Source of the DNA: Trichocoleus sp.
GTDB lineage: Bacteria > Cyanobacteriota > Cyanobacteriia > Elainellales > Elainellaceae
Assembly: GCA_036702865.1 (NCBI GenBank)
Contig: DATNQD010000084.1
Span: forward strand, 43,714 to 107,713
Length of the DNA: 64,000 nucleotides
Reading direction: 5' to 3'
The notes beneath the pieces were generated by a model. That model worked only from the letters and a program-made list of their open reading frames with translations, was not told the DNA's origin and did not search any database. A program made the position numbers and the translations under genes. Positions 52,918-61,485 of this stretch are shown one piece after another; positions within the stretch are counted from its first letter, which is position 1; each line of letters starts with the position of its first letter.

Positions 52918-53052
52918 AGCCAGGGTCAGGTTGTGAATGTGAATTGTGCCATTTCTGATACCTGATACCCAACACCAGATGCCTAATAACCAATTACCTC
53001 ACCAGTCAGATCCCCCCAACATTCTCGTTTACCCCCTTTCCCCCAACCCGCT

Positions 53053-56000
53053 ATGACCATTAATCCTGAAATTCGTGACCAGGCTTATCAGTTTTTTTTA
53101 GAAGAAGCTCCTGAGCTACTGCAAGCGATCGAGGCAGGGCTTTTGACACTGCGGCAGGGGCGAGATTTGGGGAAGATTCATAGCATTATGCGATCGGCTC
53201 ACTCGCTGAAGGGGGGAGCAGCGAGTGTCGGGTTGGATGTCATTAAGTCGATCGCGCATCGCATCGAGACTATCTTTAAGGCGCTTTACAGTGAGCAACT
53301 TGAAGTTAACGCAGATCTCGAAAATCAACTGCTACAGGCATTTGACTGTTTGCGGGTTCCGTTAACGGAGCAATTGACACAGGGATATTTTGACGCTGAG
53401 CAGGCATTAGCGACGGCAGAACCAATTCTGTCTCAACTCGAAGCCCATTGCCAGGAGGCGATCGTTGAAACGGAAAACTTTATTCCGAGTTCGACTGATT
53501 TAGGGCTGAATATGGCAACTTCGATCGTTGAGATTGATGTTCAACAGGGGTTAGCGCATCTTGAAACGGTTTTGGCACATCCGCAAAGTTATGGGGTGGC
53601 TGGAGAAGTCCGCGCTCAAGCAGAAGTGTTCTTCGGGTTTTCAGAGCTGCTGAACCTACCAGGATTTGCCAGCATTGCTCAAACAACAATTGAGGCACTC
53701 GACAAACATCCCCATCGAGCATTAGAAATTGCAGCACTGGCACTTGCCGATTTCCGAGCCGGACGAGATGCCATCCTGGCAGGAGATAGTATGGGAGGCT
53801 GCCCTTCAGAAGCGTTAGCTGCTTTTACCACCGAGATTATCGGCAATGAAGCAAATGAAACCTCAAATGGTGAAATTGATCTTTGGGCTGCGATCGAGGT
53901 CATAACGCCCGAAGAGATGGAGGTTTTATTAGAAGAGATTGAAGAGATTGAATCTTTTAATAATTTTGATGAAATTACAGAAATTTGCTCTGGCAATGGT
54001 TTAGATGATTTCAGCGGAGATGATCTTGAAGATGAAATAGAGATCGAATTAGCAACAGAAAAAATTGCTGCCGAATTCATCTATCCTCAACTTGATGATA
54101 TTTTTGGGAATTTAGAGATTACCCCCCTTTCTGCGCCTGAGACGGAGGCTCCACCTGAACCAATCACGCTCTCTGCTTCTGAACCCCTCGATCGTCTTCC
54201 TGCTGTCAATCCAGCCCAATCTACTCCCTTCACCAAATCGTCTCCAGCCACCAAAAAACAGCCGCTTACCTCTGGGCTTACCGTCCGAGTCGATGCTGAG
54301 CGGTTAACCTACATGAACAACCTGCTGGGTGAACTCACGATCAATCGCAATGGGTTAGCGCTGCAAACCGATCAGTCTCGCTTAGCCATTCGAGAACTCT
54401 TGAGCCGATTTGAGCGAGTTCGATCGACCGTTGAACAGTTGCGTTCGGCTTCTGATCAAATGCTGATTACGCCAGAGTTGCAGGTTGCTTCGCGCGGCAC
54501 AGGCAGATCACAAAGCTCTTTTTCTGCCTTTGAACGATCGGAGTTTGATTCGCTGGAAATGGACAGCTACAGTGGGCTTTATTCCTATGCCCAAACGCTG
54601 CTTGAGGAAATGGTGCAGTTGGAAGAAGCGATCGAGGATATTGCGTTATTCAATCATCAATCCCAGGAGCGGTTAGGACAGCATCGCAAAATGCTCTCTC
54701 GGATGCAGGATGAACTGATGTGGGCGCGGATGTTTCCGTTAAGCGAAATTTTGAATCACTTTCCTCGGATTCTGCGCGACCTGTCCAACACTTACCAAAA
54801 GCCAGTCAATTTGACGCTTAATGGAACAGAGTTGCTTGTTGATAAAGCCGTCCTCGAAAAGCTTTATGATCCGCTGCTGCATCTGTTGCGAAATGGCTTT
54901 GACCACGGCATTGAATCCGCCGAAATCCGCCAAAACCGCTCCAAATCAGAAACCGGACAGATCGAAATTCGCGCTTACTATAAGGGTCGCCAGATGGTCA
55001 TTGAGGTGCGCGACGATGGGCAGGGACTCGATCTCGATCGCATTCGGCAGCGAATTGTTGAACTGGGCTGGTTAACGGAAGCCGAAGTGATTCAAGTCCG
55101 AGAAGCTGAACTCTATGAATTTATTTTTGAACCGGGATTTTCCACAGCAACCCAGGTGAGTGAATTGTCGGGACGGGGAATTGGTCTGGATGTTGTGCGA
55201 GAACAACTGCGATCGATCAAAGGCACTGTCACTGTTCAATCCATTCCTGAGCGGGGAACAAACTTTATCCTCACCCTCCCCTTCACTTTAACGATCACGA
55301 ATCTGCTGATCTGTTTTGTTGGCTCTACCCCGATCGCCCTCCGCAGTGATGGCATCACCGAAGTTCTGGTTCCGAAGCCTGATCAGGTGCGGCAAATTGG
55401 CTCAGACCGCTGGCTGAAGTGGCAGCAACAGCAGATCCCAATCTACCGTCTCTCCGAACAGTTAGCCTACAACTGCCTCATTCCAGAAACTCCCCCCAGT
55501 CGGGTTTTAGCTGCTGTTCCTTCGCCTGCGGATTGGGAGGCTCCGATGCTGATTGTCAAACAGGGAGAGTTACCCGTTGCTCTCCAGGTCGATCGCCTGG
55601 TCACAGAGCAAGAACTTGTGATTAAACCCTTTGGTGCTGTGATCGCTCCACCTGCTTATGTTTATGGCTGTACGGTGCTGGGAGACGGCAGCCTCATTCC
55701 TGTGGTTGATGGGCTTGCCTTCCTCGACCATCTCTTAAACCAGGAAACAACTTCGCCGATTGAGGCTGGTCGCCCAAAAACGACTGAAGACAATAAAACG
55801 ATCGACTCGACACAATTCCACTGGCGCGCAAATCAGGGAACAGCCGCCACACTCCGAGCCACAACCGTTCTTGTTGTTGATGATGCAATTACTTCTCGCC
55901 GCACCTTAGCTGCATCCCTTGAGCGGGCAGGCTATCGAGTTCTGCAAGCCAGAGATGGACAGGAAGCGCTGGAACAGCTTCAACAAAATCGATCGCTGCA

Positions 56001-56247
56001 GCTTGTAATTTGCGATATCGAAATGCCCAATATGAACGGCTTTGAATTTCTGACGCAGCGTCGCCAAGACCCCGACCTTGCCCACATTCCCACCGTCATG
56101 CTCACCTCCCGCAGCAATGACAAACACCGTTGGCTGGCAATGCAGCTTGGCGCAGTTGACTATTTCACGAAGCCCTATTTAGAGCAAGAGTTTTTGAGCG
56201 CGATCGCTCCTCTATGCCGACCCGGCTCAAAGGATGAGAAACCCTAA
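53053..56247 (+). CDS. Hybrid CheA histidine kinase with receiver domain (PixL/HmpE type)
   Basis: The 1064-aa protein has an Hpt domain with phospho-His50 (MRSAHSLKGGAAS), a second Hpt-like helical region lacking His, a strongly acidic linker at about 265-350, dimerisation helices, an HATPase with N-box LLRNGFDHGIES (about 612), G1 DDGQGLD and G2 GRGIGLDVV (about 706), a CheW-like domain, and a C-terminal receiver with phospho-Asp in VICDIEMPNMNG (about 990). It is the kinase of the pilus-taxis operon, downstream of the MCP by 135 nt. Confidence 0.93.
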   Translation: MTINPEIRDQAYQFFLEEAPELLQAIEAGLLTLRQGRDLGKIHSIMRSAHSLKGGAASVGLDVIKSIAHRIETIFKALYSEQLEVNADLENQLLQAFDCLRVPLTEQLTQGYFDAEQALATAEPILSQLEAHCQEAIVETENFIPSSTDLGLNMATSIVEIDVQQGLAHLETVLAHPQSYGVAGEVRAQAEVFFGFSELLNLPGFASIAQTTIEALDKHPHRALEIAALALADFRAGRDAILAGDSMGGCPSEALAAFTTEIIGNEANETSNGEIDLWAAIEVITPEEMEVLLEEIEEIESFNNFDEITEICSGNGLDDFSGDDLEDEIEIELATEKIAAEFIYPQLDDIFGNLEITPLSAPETEAPPEPITLSASEPLDRLPAVNPAQSTPFTKSSPATKKQPLTSGLTVRVDAERLTYMNNLLGELTINRNGLALQTDQSRLAIRELLSRFERVRSTVEQLRSASDQMLITPELQVASRGTGRSQSSFSAFERSEFDSLEMDSYSGLYSYAQTLLEEMVQLEEAIEDIALFNHQSQERLGQHRKMLSRMQDELMWARMFPLSEILNHFPRILRDLSNTYQKPVNLTLNGTELLVDKAVLEKLYDPLLHLLRNGFDHGIESAEIRQNRSKSETGQIEIRAYYKGRQMVIEVRDDGQGLDLDRIRQRIVELGWLTEAEVIQVREAELYEFIFEPGFSTATQVSELSGRGIGLDVVREQLRSIKGTVTVQSIPERGTNFILTLPFTLTITNLLICFVGSTPIALRSDGITEVLVPKPDQVRQIGSDRWLKWQQQQIPIYRLSEQLAYNCLIPETPPSRVLAAVPSPADWEAPMLIVKQGELPVALQVDRLVTEQELVIKPFGAVIAPPAYVYGCTVLGDGSLIPVVDGLAFLDHLLNQETTSPIEAGRPKTTEDNKTIDSTQFHWRANQGTAATLRATTVLVVDDAITSRRTLAASLERAGYRVLQARDGQEALEQLQQNRSLQLVICDIEMPNMNGFEFLTQRRQDPDLAHIPTVMLTSRSNDKHRWLAMQLGAVDYFTKPYLEQEFLSAIAPLCRPGSKDEKP

Positions 56248-56289
56248 AAAGAGACTTTCCCCAACTGCTTTTATATCCCATCACATCGC

Positions 56290-57321
56290 CTAGTTTGGCA
56301 GAATCAGCGGGTTTTTCAATGGATTAAAGCTGTAATTTGGCTTGGGGCGATAGTCGTTTGCGTTTAAATGCTTGACGCGCTCTGAAAAAACCTCATGGAA
56401 GCGTTCCAGCCAGAGGCAGAGCCACTGATAATAGTCTGTCCACTGATCTTGTGCAGCTAAGTTCGCATTGGGCAGCGTGCAATAGATAGAGCAGTCTTTA
56501 TTATCTGCTTGAGCGTCCCAGGTCAGGGGCATCCCCATCTCAACCTCAATCTGCTCTCGGTCTTCTTCTAGTAGATAAAAATAGGGCTGAGCGTCTTCTC
56601 CAGAGAGGTGCAGTTCAGCATAGAGGCACTGATCTTCTGGATCGACCGTGGCATAAAGTCGAAAACCTGCCCGTCCGATCGCAAAGCCCATCACACCTTT
56701 CGTCGCCGGATCTCCGGGTTTCACGATGCTGCCACGCTGCTCTAGCAATTGACACAGCCCACTCCAAAACTCTAGATATTGTCGCTGTGTTTCTGTCAGT
56801 TCCTCATCTCTGGCTTTCGTGACCGTTTTTGCCCAACCGTTTGGCTGAGAAACGAGGTTAAACTTGGCTGCCATTGCAGAATCGCCGATCCGCCAGAGTT
56901 CAATTTCTAAACCAAAGAAGTTGAATTCTTCCTGTGAGATTTGATTGAGCCAATCCAGAGCAGCACGATGTTCGGCTGAGAAGTGGCTGGCAACCCAAAT
57001 CACGGTGGCAGCATTCAGCCCTGCTGCATAGGTGACCAGTTGCCCTAAATGCAGATGATCAGTTGCTTCAAGCTGGTTTTCAATCAGCACCCACCGATCG
57101 GTCGCTGTATCCCGACAAAGCAAATCAACCCGGAAGGAGCCGACTCGCTGTTCTTCTGCAACAACCTCCAGTTCTAGCCCGATCGTATCTCCCAGGAGCT
57201 TGATGTTTTCTACCTGCGCCAGCCAGGGCGTAAAATCTGTCTCTTCACCTTGCCAATAGGCAGTCAGGTCAACCTTTTCAAGTCGTCCCAGAGTTGGCTT
57301 GGGGGAATTTTCAGGCTGCAT
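56290..57321 (-). CDS. DUF4268 protein with PD-(D/E)XK-like N-terminus
   Basis: The 343-aa cytosolic protein has at residues 60-110 a nuclease-like pattern: RVGSFRVDLLCRD then WVLIENQLEATDHLHLGQLVTYAAGL. The Asp and Glu fit a PD-(D/E)XK site, with Gln (E-x-Q) in place of Lys. The C-terminal half (about 185-320) is DUF4268, with FAIGRAGFRLYATVD and a long helical WTDYYQWLCLWLERFHEVF. Such proteins occur scattered in bacteria and may act on DNA, but no function is established to my knowledge. Convergent with cheA. Confidence 0.72.
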   Translation of the reverse strand: MQPENSPKPTLGRLEKVDLTAYWQGEETDFTPWLAQVENIKLLGDTIGLELEVVAEEQRVGSFRVDLLCRDTATDRWVLIENQLEATDHLHLGQLVTYAAGLNAATVIWVASHFSAEHRAALDWLNQISQEEFNFFGLEIELWRIGDSAMAAKFNLVSQPNGWAKTVTKARDEELTETQRQYLEFWSGLCQLLEQRGSIVKPGDPATKGVMGFAIGRAGFRLYATVDPEDQCLYAELHLSGEDAQPYFYLLEEDREQIEVEMGMPLTWDAQADNKDCSIYCTLPNANLAAQDQWTDYYQWLCLWLERFHEVFSERVKHLNANDYRPKPNYSFNPLKNPLILPN

Positions 57322-57418
57322 GACATCATTGCTCCAGAGAAGTGCTTCCTCGATCCTATCGATAAAAGGAGGTCAACGATCGACCAAACCGATCGACTTC
57401 GCCTAAATCGAGATGATT

Positions 57419-57589
57419 CTACTCTTCCTCCACGTCGAGTGCCGGAAACTTTTCGTAAACTTCGGTGATAAGCACATAAAGCGATTCTAAGACCTCTTCT
57501 GCCCCTGCCTGATCAATGGAGCCGATGAGTGCCGTTAATTCTGCGACCAGTGAGTCCAGGCGATCGGTTTGCTTACTCGTGAGTGACAT
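57419..57589 (-). CDS. Small acidic 56-aa protein
   Basis: The product starts MSLTSKQTDRLDSLVAELTA and ends KFPALDVEEE. It is helical and acidic, with heptad-like Leu spacing that suggests a short coiled coil or helical hairpin. No SD is obvious before ATG 57589. It lies 97 nt upstream of the DUF4268 gene on the same strand, so it could be part of that transcription unit. No family recognised. Confidence 0.45.
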   Translation of the reverse strand: MSLTSKQTDRLDSLVAELTALIGSIDQAGAEEVLESLYVLITEVYEKFPALDVEEE

Positions 57590-58252
57590 AATAACTCGTT
57601 TAGGATGAATTTCAGGACAGAGAACACCATAGAGAACAAACGGTCAGCTTGTCAAAAGAATTTTCAGCAATGAGAGCAGCCCGATCGAAAATTAAAGCCG
57701 AATTGGATAGTTGAGTAGGTTTGCTGAAGACTTGTCCAGTTTATTGTAGAGAGTTTTCGCCCCCTAAATCTCTCAATTCTGGGGAACTTTCAATCCATTG
57801 ACTTTAAGCGGATCGGATCAGGGAGCGAGGGTAACAGGCACTCTACATGTATTTGTGATTCGCCCTGCACATGAAACCCGCTCGGATTCGGGACACCACG
57901 GCTGATGGAGAGGTTTACATCCAGCAAATAAAATACGTCATAGTCCAGACAACACAACTTAACTAGTTCAGATATCGAGTAATGCGATTTATCAACAACG
58001 AATTAATGACCAATTTGAAGAATGTTCTTCACCCGCCTAAATACAGATTAAGATCGCTACCCCGGAAAAAACCTAACGCTCCTTCTCTCAAAGTCCATAT
58101 TTGATAGGAGGATTTAGGGAGCGGATACAATACCTTCAGACCTTAAACATCCACTCAAAATCCCCCAGAATTGGAAGATTTAGGGAGCTTGCAGAATTCG
58201 CCTCACTCCTCCAGATTGCTCAACTTCCTTCGCTTACAACTTACAACGATCG
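57590..58252. other. Intergenic region with two worn dispersed repeats
   Basis: 663 bp without a supported gene. Copies of the CCCCTAAATCCCCCAATT-type element lie at about 57760-57790 and 58151-58186; the latter is followed by GGAAGATTTAGGGAGC, a partial inverted copy of its own left half. Nothing else recognised. Confidence 0.5.
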
Positions 58253-58435
58253 TTACTCTTTCCCTTTGTCTCTAGATTCCAGAGCTTCAAGAATCAAAAT
58301 TTCAATCAACACACTAACCGATCGCTTGTCCTTCTCGGCTATCACAGCTAAGCGATCTTTCAACTCTTGCGGTAGATATACGGTAATTCTGGCTTTATCT
58401 GTAGCCACACAAAGATCAGGATTAATAGAATTCAT
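58253..58435 (-). CDS. Ribbon-helix-helix (CopG/MetJ-like) regulator
   Basis: The 60-aa protein has the RHH pattern: a beta-strand ARITVYLPQELKDRL (alternating residues), then helix AVIAEKDKRSVSVLIEILILEALES. RHH dimers bind short DNA repeats and often serve as antitoxins or autorepressors. It is divergent from two tiny paralogous genes, and the 77-bp gap holds a perfect 11-bp inverted repeat. No toxin gene lies downstream on its own strand. Confidence 0.8.
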   Translation of the reverse strand: MNSINPDLCVATDKARITVYLPQELKDRLAVIAEKDKRSVSVLIEILILEALESRDKGKE

Positions 58436-58468
58436 AAAGATTCTAGAACCTCACTCTGTTCTCATGGT

Positions 58469-58506
58469 AACGTCATAGTAACGCTACTTTTCCTCACTAT
58501 GACGTT
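58469..58506. promoter_or_regulatory. Perfect 11-bp inverted repeat in an RHH intergenic region
   Basis: AACGTCATAGT (58469-58479) and ACTATGACGTT (58496-58506) are exact inverted copies 16 nt apart. GTAACG also occurs twice in direct order at 58467 and 58478. It lies between divergent starts 58435 and 58513, the expected place for an RHH operator controlling both directions. Confidence 0.65.
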
Positions 58507-58512
58507 TTACTG

Positions 58513-58653
58513 ATGATTACACTCACCGATGATGAGGTCGCCCTGCTGCGATCGCTCCTGACTGCCCTGCGATCGATCAAAGTCCGAGACATTGATAAAG
58601 CAATGGTCATCCTGTCCAAAGCTGACCATTTAGCAAACAGAGGAGGCAACTAA
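58513..58653 (+). CDS. Tiny hypothetical protein, first of a related pair
   Basis: The 46-aa product starts MITLTDDEVALLRSLLTALR and ends ADHLANRGGN. Its first 40 residues resemble the start of the next gene (M-I-x-LTDD, then a Leu-rich helix, then RxxDxxxAxxxLS). The frame abuts the next ATG (TAA-ATG), and the AGAGGAGG inside its 3' end is the SD of the second gene. No family recognised. Confidence 0.55.
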   Translation: MITLTDDEVALLRSLLTALRSIKVRDIDKAMVILSKADHLANRGGN

Positions 58654-58857
58654 ATGATTGTGCTTACTGACGATCAGGCAATCACCGTTCACCGCCTGCT
58701 CACCTGCATCTTGCTCAACGAAACCTATCGACTAGCGGACGTAGAAGACGCGCTCCTGTGGCTGTCTCCTGAAAACCGCCAAATCCTCTGCCCTTTTGAT
58801 TCCCTCTGGTCTAAAAATCTGGCTCAGGAGATCGTGCGCAAATTAAGACAAAATTGA
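58654..58857 (+). CDS. Small hypothetical protein, second of a related pair
   Basis: The 67-aa product starts MIVLTDDQAITVHRLLTCIL, with LADVEDALLWLS in the middle and a basic end (NLAQEIVRKLRQN). Its N-terminal 40 residues are similar to the preceding 46-aa protein, so the pair arose by duplication. AGAGGAGG lies 6 nt upstream. Probably one transcript with the first gene, under the inverted repeat bound by the divergent RHH protein. Function unknown. Confidence 0.6.
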   Translation: MIVLTDDQAITVHRLLTCILLNETYRLADVEDALLWLSPENRQILCPFDSLWSKNLAQEIVRKLRQN

Positions 58858-59021
58858 AATTGCTTAGTCAAAACCGAGCAATGACCTCTCCAATTCCGGG
58901 CAACTCAACAGCACCTCGCTATTTGTGTAATCCCTCAACTCAACCCTGTGAGCAATCACATAAATTTTTCGAGGTGCCCCCAAATCATCTGCAACTCATT
59001 CAATTGAGACAAAGCAAATCA

Positions 59022-59270
59022 CTACTCGGCTGCTTGCCTAGCCTGATCATCCAGTTCTTGAATTGCCAACAGCAACGCTTCTTCCTGCTCCTCAAAATCT
59101 GCCTCAGAAAGCTCGCCCATATCAAACGCAAGCTGCAATGACAGCAGTCGCTTATTCAGGTTTTCCTTATCGTCCAGTTCAGTCGTTGCCTGCTCCAGAA
59201 TTTTATTGCCGATCCAGGCAAGCCCAGACAATGGAGCGGTGATCGGTGCGACCAGGAGATCTAGAAACAT
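59022..59270 (-). CDS. gvpG: Gas vesicle protein GvpG
   Basis: The 82-aa protein starts MFLDLLVAPITAPLSGLAWIGNKI and continues as a charged helix (ENLNKRLLSLQLAFDMGELSEADFEEQEE), matching GvpG, an assembly factor of gas vesicles. ATG 59270 is chosen over upstream in-frame codons because GAGGT precedes it and it aligns with the family start. It is 25 nt after gvpF and is the last recognisable gvp gene of the operon. Confidence 0.88.
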   Translation of the reverse strand: MFLDLLVAPITAPLSGLAWIGNKILEQATTELDDKENLNKRLLSLQLAFDMGELSEADFEEQEEALLLAIQELDDQARQAAE

Positions 59271-59295
59271 CAAAAGTACCTCGAATAGAGCTGGT

Positions 59296-60030
59296 CTAGT
59301 TAAGCTGAGCAAAATTAAACGGCGCAGTGAAATTGTTGTAACGAATCCGCAACCGATCCTCAAACTGATGATCCAATGCTTCCACAGCTTCGCTCACTTC
59401 CGGCTCAACTTCCCAGGGAATCAGGTAAGCAGCGTTGTAAATCATTGTGTCAGTGAGTATGTCATTTTCGACTCTCTCAACTGCAAACGGATTCAGCATT
59501 TTTTGAAAGACTTCAACAATTCCCTCTTTTCGAGCGAGCATCGCCTGTTCGATCGCCTGCCCAATCCGTACTATCTCATCCATACTCAACGATTTGCCCT
59601 CAAGCTGGTCGCGCTTTGTTCGCAGTGCATCATTCTCCTGCATCAAGGTTTCCAGTTCTCGATCGGGTTCCCAAAACACCTTGACCCCAACTTCGCGCCG
59701 TCCTTCCAGCTTATGTAGCAACTGTTTCAGCGACTCTCCTCTGGTTTCAAGCAGCTGCTCTTTGACCAGATCCCAGCTATCAATAATTAACCCAAACTGC
59801 AATGGCAGAAGCGTCCGATACCCCTGCTCCATTGCCTGCTCTAAAACCCGTTCATGCCCTAACAAATTGCGCCGACTGGCTAAATACCTTTCTTGCTGCG
59901 CTTCCGAGTAAAGAAAAACAAAATCATCAACCCTGTATGCCTGCACAGGCTGCTTATCTAGGCCTTCTAGATTGAGGTTTTGCGGTCCTGGCTGCGGAAA
60001 AATGCCATAGAGATAAAGACTATTTGCCAT
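59296..60030 (-). CDS. gvpF: Gas vesicle protein GvpF/GvpL
   Basis: The 244-aa protein starts at ATG 60030 (MANSLYLYGIFPQPG), the usual GvpF/L start; an upstream extension from 60096 has no homology. It has YRTLLPLQFGLIIDSWD and a C-terminal LIPWEVEPEVSEAVEALDHQFEDRLRIRYNNFTAPFNF, typical of GvpF/L, which caps or seeds the GvpA shell during assembly. It lies between gvpK and gvpG. Confidence 0.92.
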   Translation of the reverse strand: MANSLYLYGIFPQPGPQNLNLEGLDKQPVQAYRVDDFVFLYSEAQQERYLASRRNLLGHERVLEQAMEQGYRTLLPLQFGLIIDSWDLVKEQLLETRGESLKQLLHKLEGRREVGVKVFWEPDRELETLMQENDALRTKRDQLEGKSLSMDEIVRIGQAIEQAMLARKEGIVEVFQKMLNPFAVERVENDILTDTMIYNAAYLIPWEVEPEVSEAVEALDHQFEDRLRIRYNNFTAPFNFAQLN

Positions 60031-60150
60031 ACACTTCTGGTTCAAAAGATAGGTTGCGCCTAAAAAAGCAGTGCCCGATCGATGGGGGTGGAGCACGCCT
60101 TCAGGTCTATCATTCCCAGTTGAACTTAAGAACTCACGGCATTAATTAAA

Positions 60151-60642
60151 CTAAATCGGTTTAGAAGTTAAGACAATTCGCAGCTTGGCATGGATTAAAT
60201 TCAGTTGTGCCAGCCCCAAATCCAGATCCCCCTCCAGCACCACGCCTGTATTCAGGAGGCGATCGAGCAGTTCCAGAATGGTTGGATTGGCAGAGTTTTC
60301 GCCCGGATAATAGCCGCTAGATTTAGGCAGCAGCGTCCCGATCTCCCCTAAGTCAATGTTCAGATCAGCCGGATCAATTTCAAACACATCACAGAGTTGC
60401 ACGACCTGTTCTTCCAGCTTCCGCAAGCTTTCTGCCGCTCGTTCCAGGTCTTCGTCGCTCAGTTCTTCTGCTTCCATCCGTCGAATCACCTGCGCTTCCA
60501 TCAGCTGACGCACCAGTTCGATGACCGTGAGCAACAATGGAGCGAGTCCAGCGTCGGTTTTTTTTGGTTCATGAGCAGACTGAATTGAACCAGGGGGAGC
60601 AATTTGAATTGCGGCATCAGAAGCGGCATCAGAATCAGACAT
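60151..60642 (-). CDS. gvpK: Gas vesicle protein GvpK
   Basis: The 163-aa protein has a disordered N-terminus (residues 1-30) and the GvpK core: GLAPLLLTVIELVRQLMEAQVIRRMEAEELSDEDLERAAESL, DLNIDLGEIGTLLP, and LDRLLNTGVVLEGDLDLGLAQLNLIHAKLRIVL. GvpK is needed for vesicle growth. It is followed by gvpF after 120 nt. Confidence 0.93.
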   Translation of the reverse strand: MSDSDAASDAAIQIAPPGSIQSAHEPKKTDAGLAPLLLTVIELVRQLMEAQVIRRMEAEELSDEDLERAAESLRKLEEQVVQLCDVFEIDPADLNIDLGEIGTLLPKSSGYYPGENSANPTILELLDRLLNTGVVLEGDLDLGLAQLNLIHAKLRIVLTSKPI

Positions 60643-60809
60643 GAGTTAAGCAGGAGCCATAAGATTGAGCCTTAGAATTTAAGCCTAACGCTGATAGAAG
60701 CTTTGTTGCTACTGATGAGACGCTGACTGATGCTTCAAAAGAGCTTGATTGCCATCCTTGAAAGCGTCGCTCTCGACTGCGTGCTAGCATTGGGCGATCC
60801 TTGAGTCCA

Positions 60810-61004
60810 TCATCGGTTTCCTGGCTGGCATCGTTGGTTGCGCCACTGCCGCAGGATCTCCTGAGCCACAATTTTTTGATATCCCTGGTTGATTCTCTGG
60901 TAGTCAATCACCCTATCACGCAAAGAACCCCTAGCCCCGGTAGAGCGGAAACTAGGGATTGTGCGACTGGTAGGGATTTGCTTCATCGTTTTGATGGTAA
61001 TCAT
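60810..61004 (-). CDS. Small gas-vesicle-cluster protein, possibly GvpV-like
   Basis: The 64-aa basic protein starts MITIKTMKQIPTSRTIPSF and contains RVIDYQRINQGYQKIVAQEILRQWRNQR. A very good Shine-Dalgarno (TTAGGAGTAGAGG) precedes ATG 61004, which strongly supports translation. It lies between gvpJ and gvpK on the operon strand. RINQGYQKI-type sequence recalls short cyanobacterial GvpV proteins, but that match is from memory and uncertain. A longer overlapping frame at 60635-60907 looks like noise. Confidence 0.6.
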   Translation of the reverse strand: MITIKTMKQIPTSRTIPSFRSTGARGSLRDRVIDYQRINQGYQKIVAQEILRQWRNQRCQPGNR

Positions 61005-61131
61005 CCTCTACTCCTAATAAAGGGAATCTGGGATTGGGGAAATGGAGATTCAGAAATTGAGCGTGGCATTCCATTTGTTGCTGCTCATGCTTTTCCATCT
61101 TTCCCCTTCTCCGCATCTCTGCGTTCCTCCA

Positions 61132-61485
61132 TCACCCCGATGCTTGTGCTCCTTTCAACAGCCGTAATTCTGTCTCCAGGCTTTCAAGACGCGCTTGAAG
61201 TTGCTGATTGGCTTCTAAAAGCTGGCGCGATTGTCCACTGAGGTAGGGATCACCTTCCCACCAGTTGATGCCAATTTCTTTCGCCTTATCAACTGATGAG
61301 ATCAGCAGGCGAATTCGGATACTGAGTAGCTCAGTCGAACCGACTGAAACTGAAATGTCACCCGCAATCACAATGCCTTTGTCCAAGACTCGCTCCAGCA
61401 CATCTGCTAAGGTTGAACCTTGAGTGGCGGTCTGGATTGAGCGACTTGCGGGGGTAACAGGTCGATGGTCAGCAGCGAGTGTCAT
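61132..61485 (-). CDS. gvpJ: Gas vesicle protein GvpJ
   Basis: The 117-aa GvpA paralogue has [53 protein letters not shown], matching the GvpA beta-hairpin core, followed by a helical tail ([14 protein letters not shown]). GvpJ is a minor shell or nucleation protein. Its ATG overlaps the gvpN stop by 4 nt (translational coupling). Confidence 0.92.
   Translation of the reverse strand: MTLAADHRPVTPASRSIQTATQGSTLADVLERVLDKGIVIAGDISVSVGSTELLSIRIRLLISSVDKAKEIGINWWEGDPYLSGQSRQLLEANQQLQARLESLETELRLLKGAQASG

Noticed and set aside
58101..58478. 125-codon plus-strand frame
   Set aside because: Lies over a dispersed repeat and antisense to the RHH gene and its operator.
58854..59141. 95-codon plus-strand frame after the small gene pair
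   Set aside because: Antisense to gvpG in its second half and without SD or motif.
60635..60907. 90-codon minus-strand frame between gvpJ and gvpK
   Set aside because: Low-complexity Ser/Arg-rich sequence with no SD; it overlaps the 64-aa gene, which has a strong ribosome site.
60801..61241. 146-codon plus-strand frame in the gvp operon
   Set aside because: Antisense to gvpJ and the small gvp gene; no start signal and no recognisable family.
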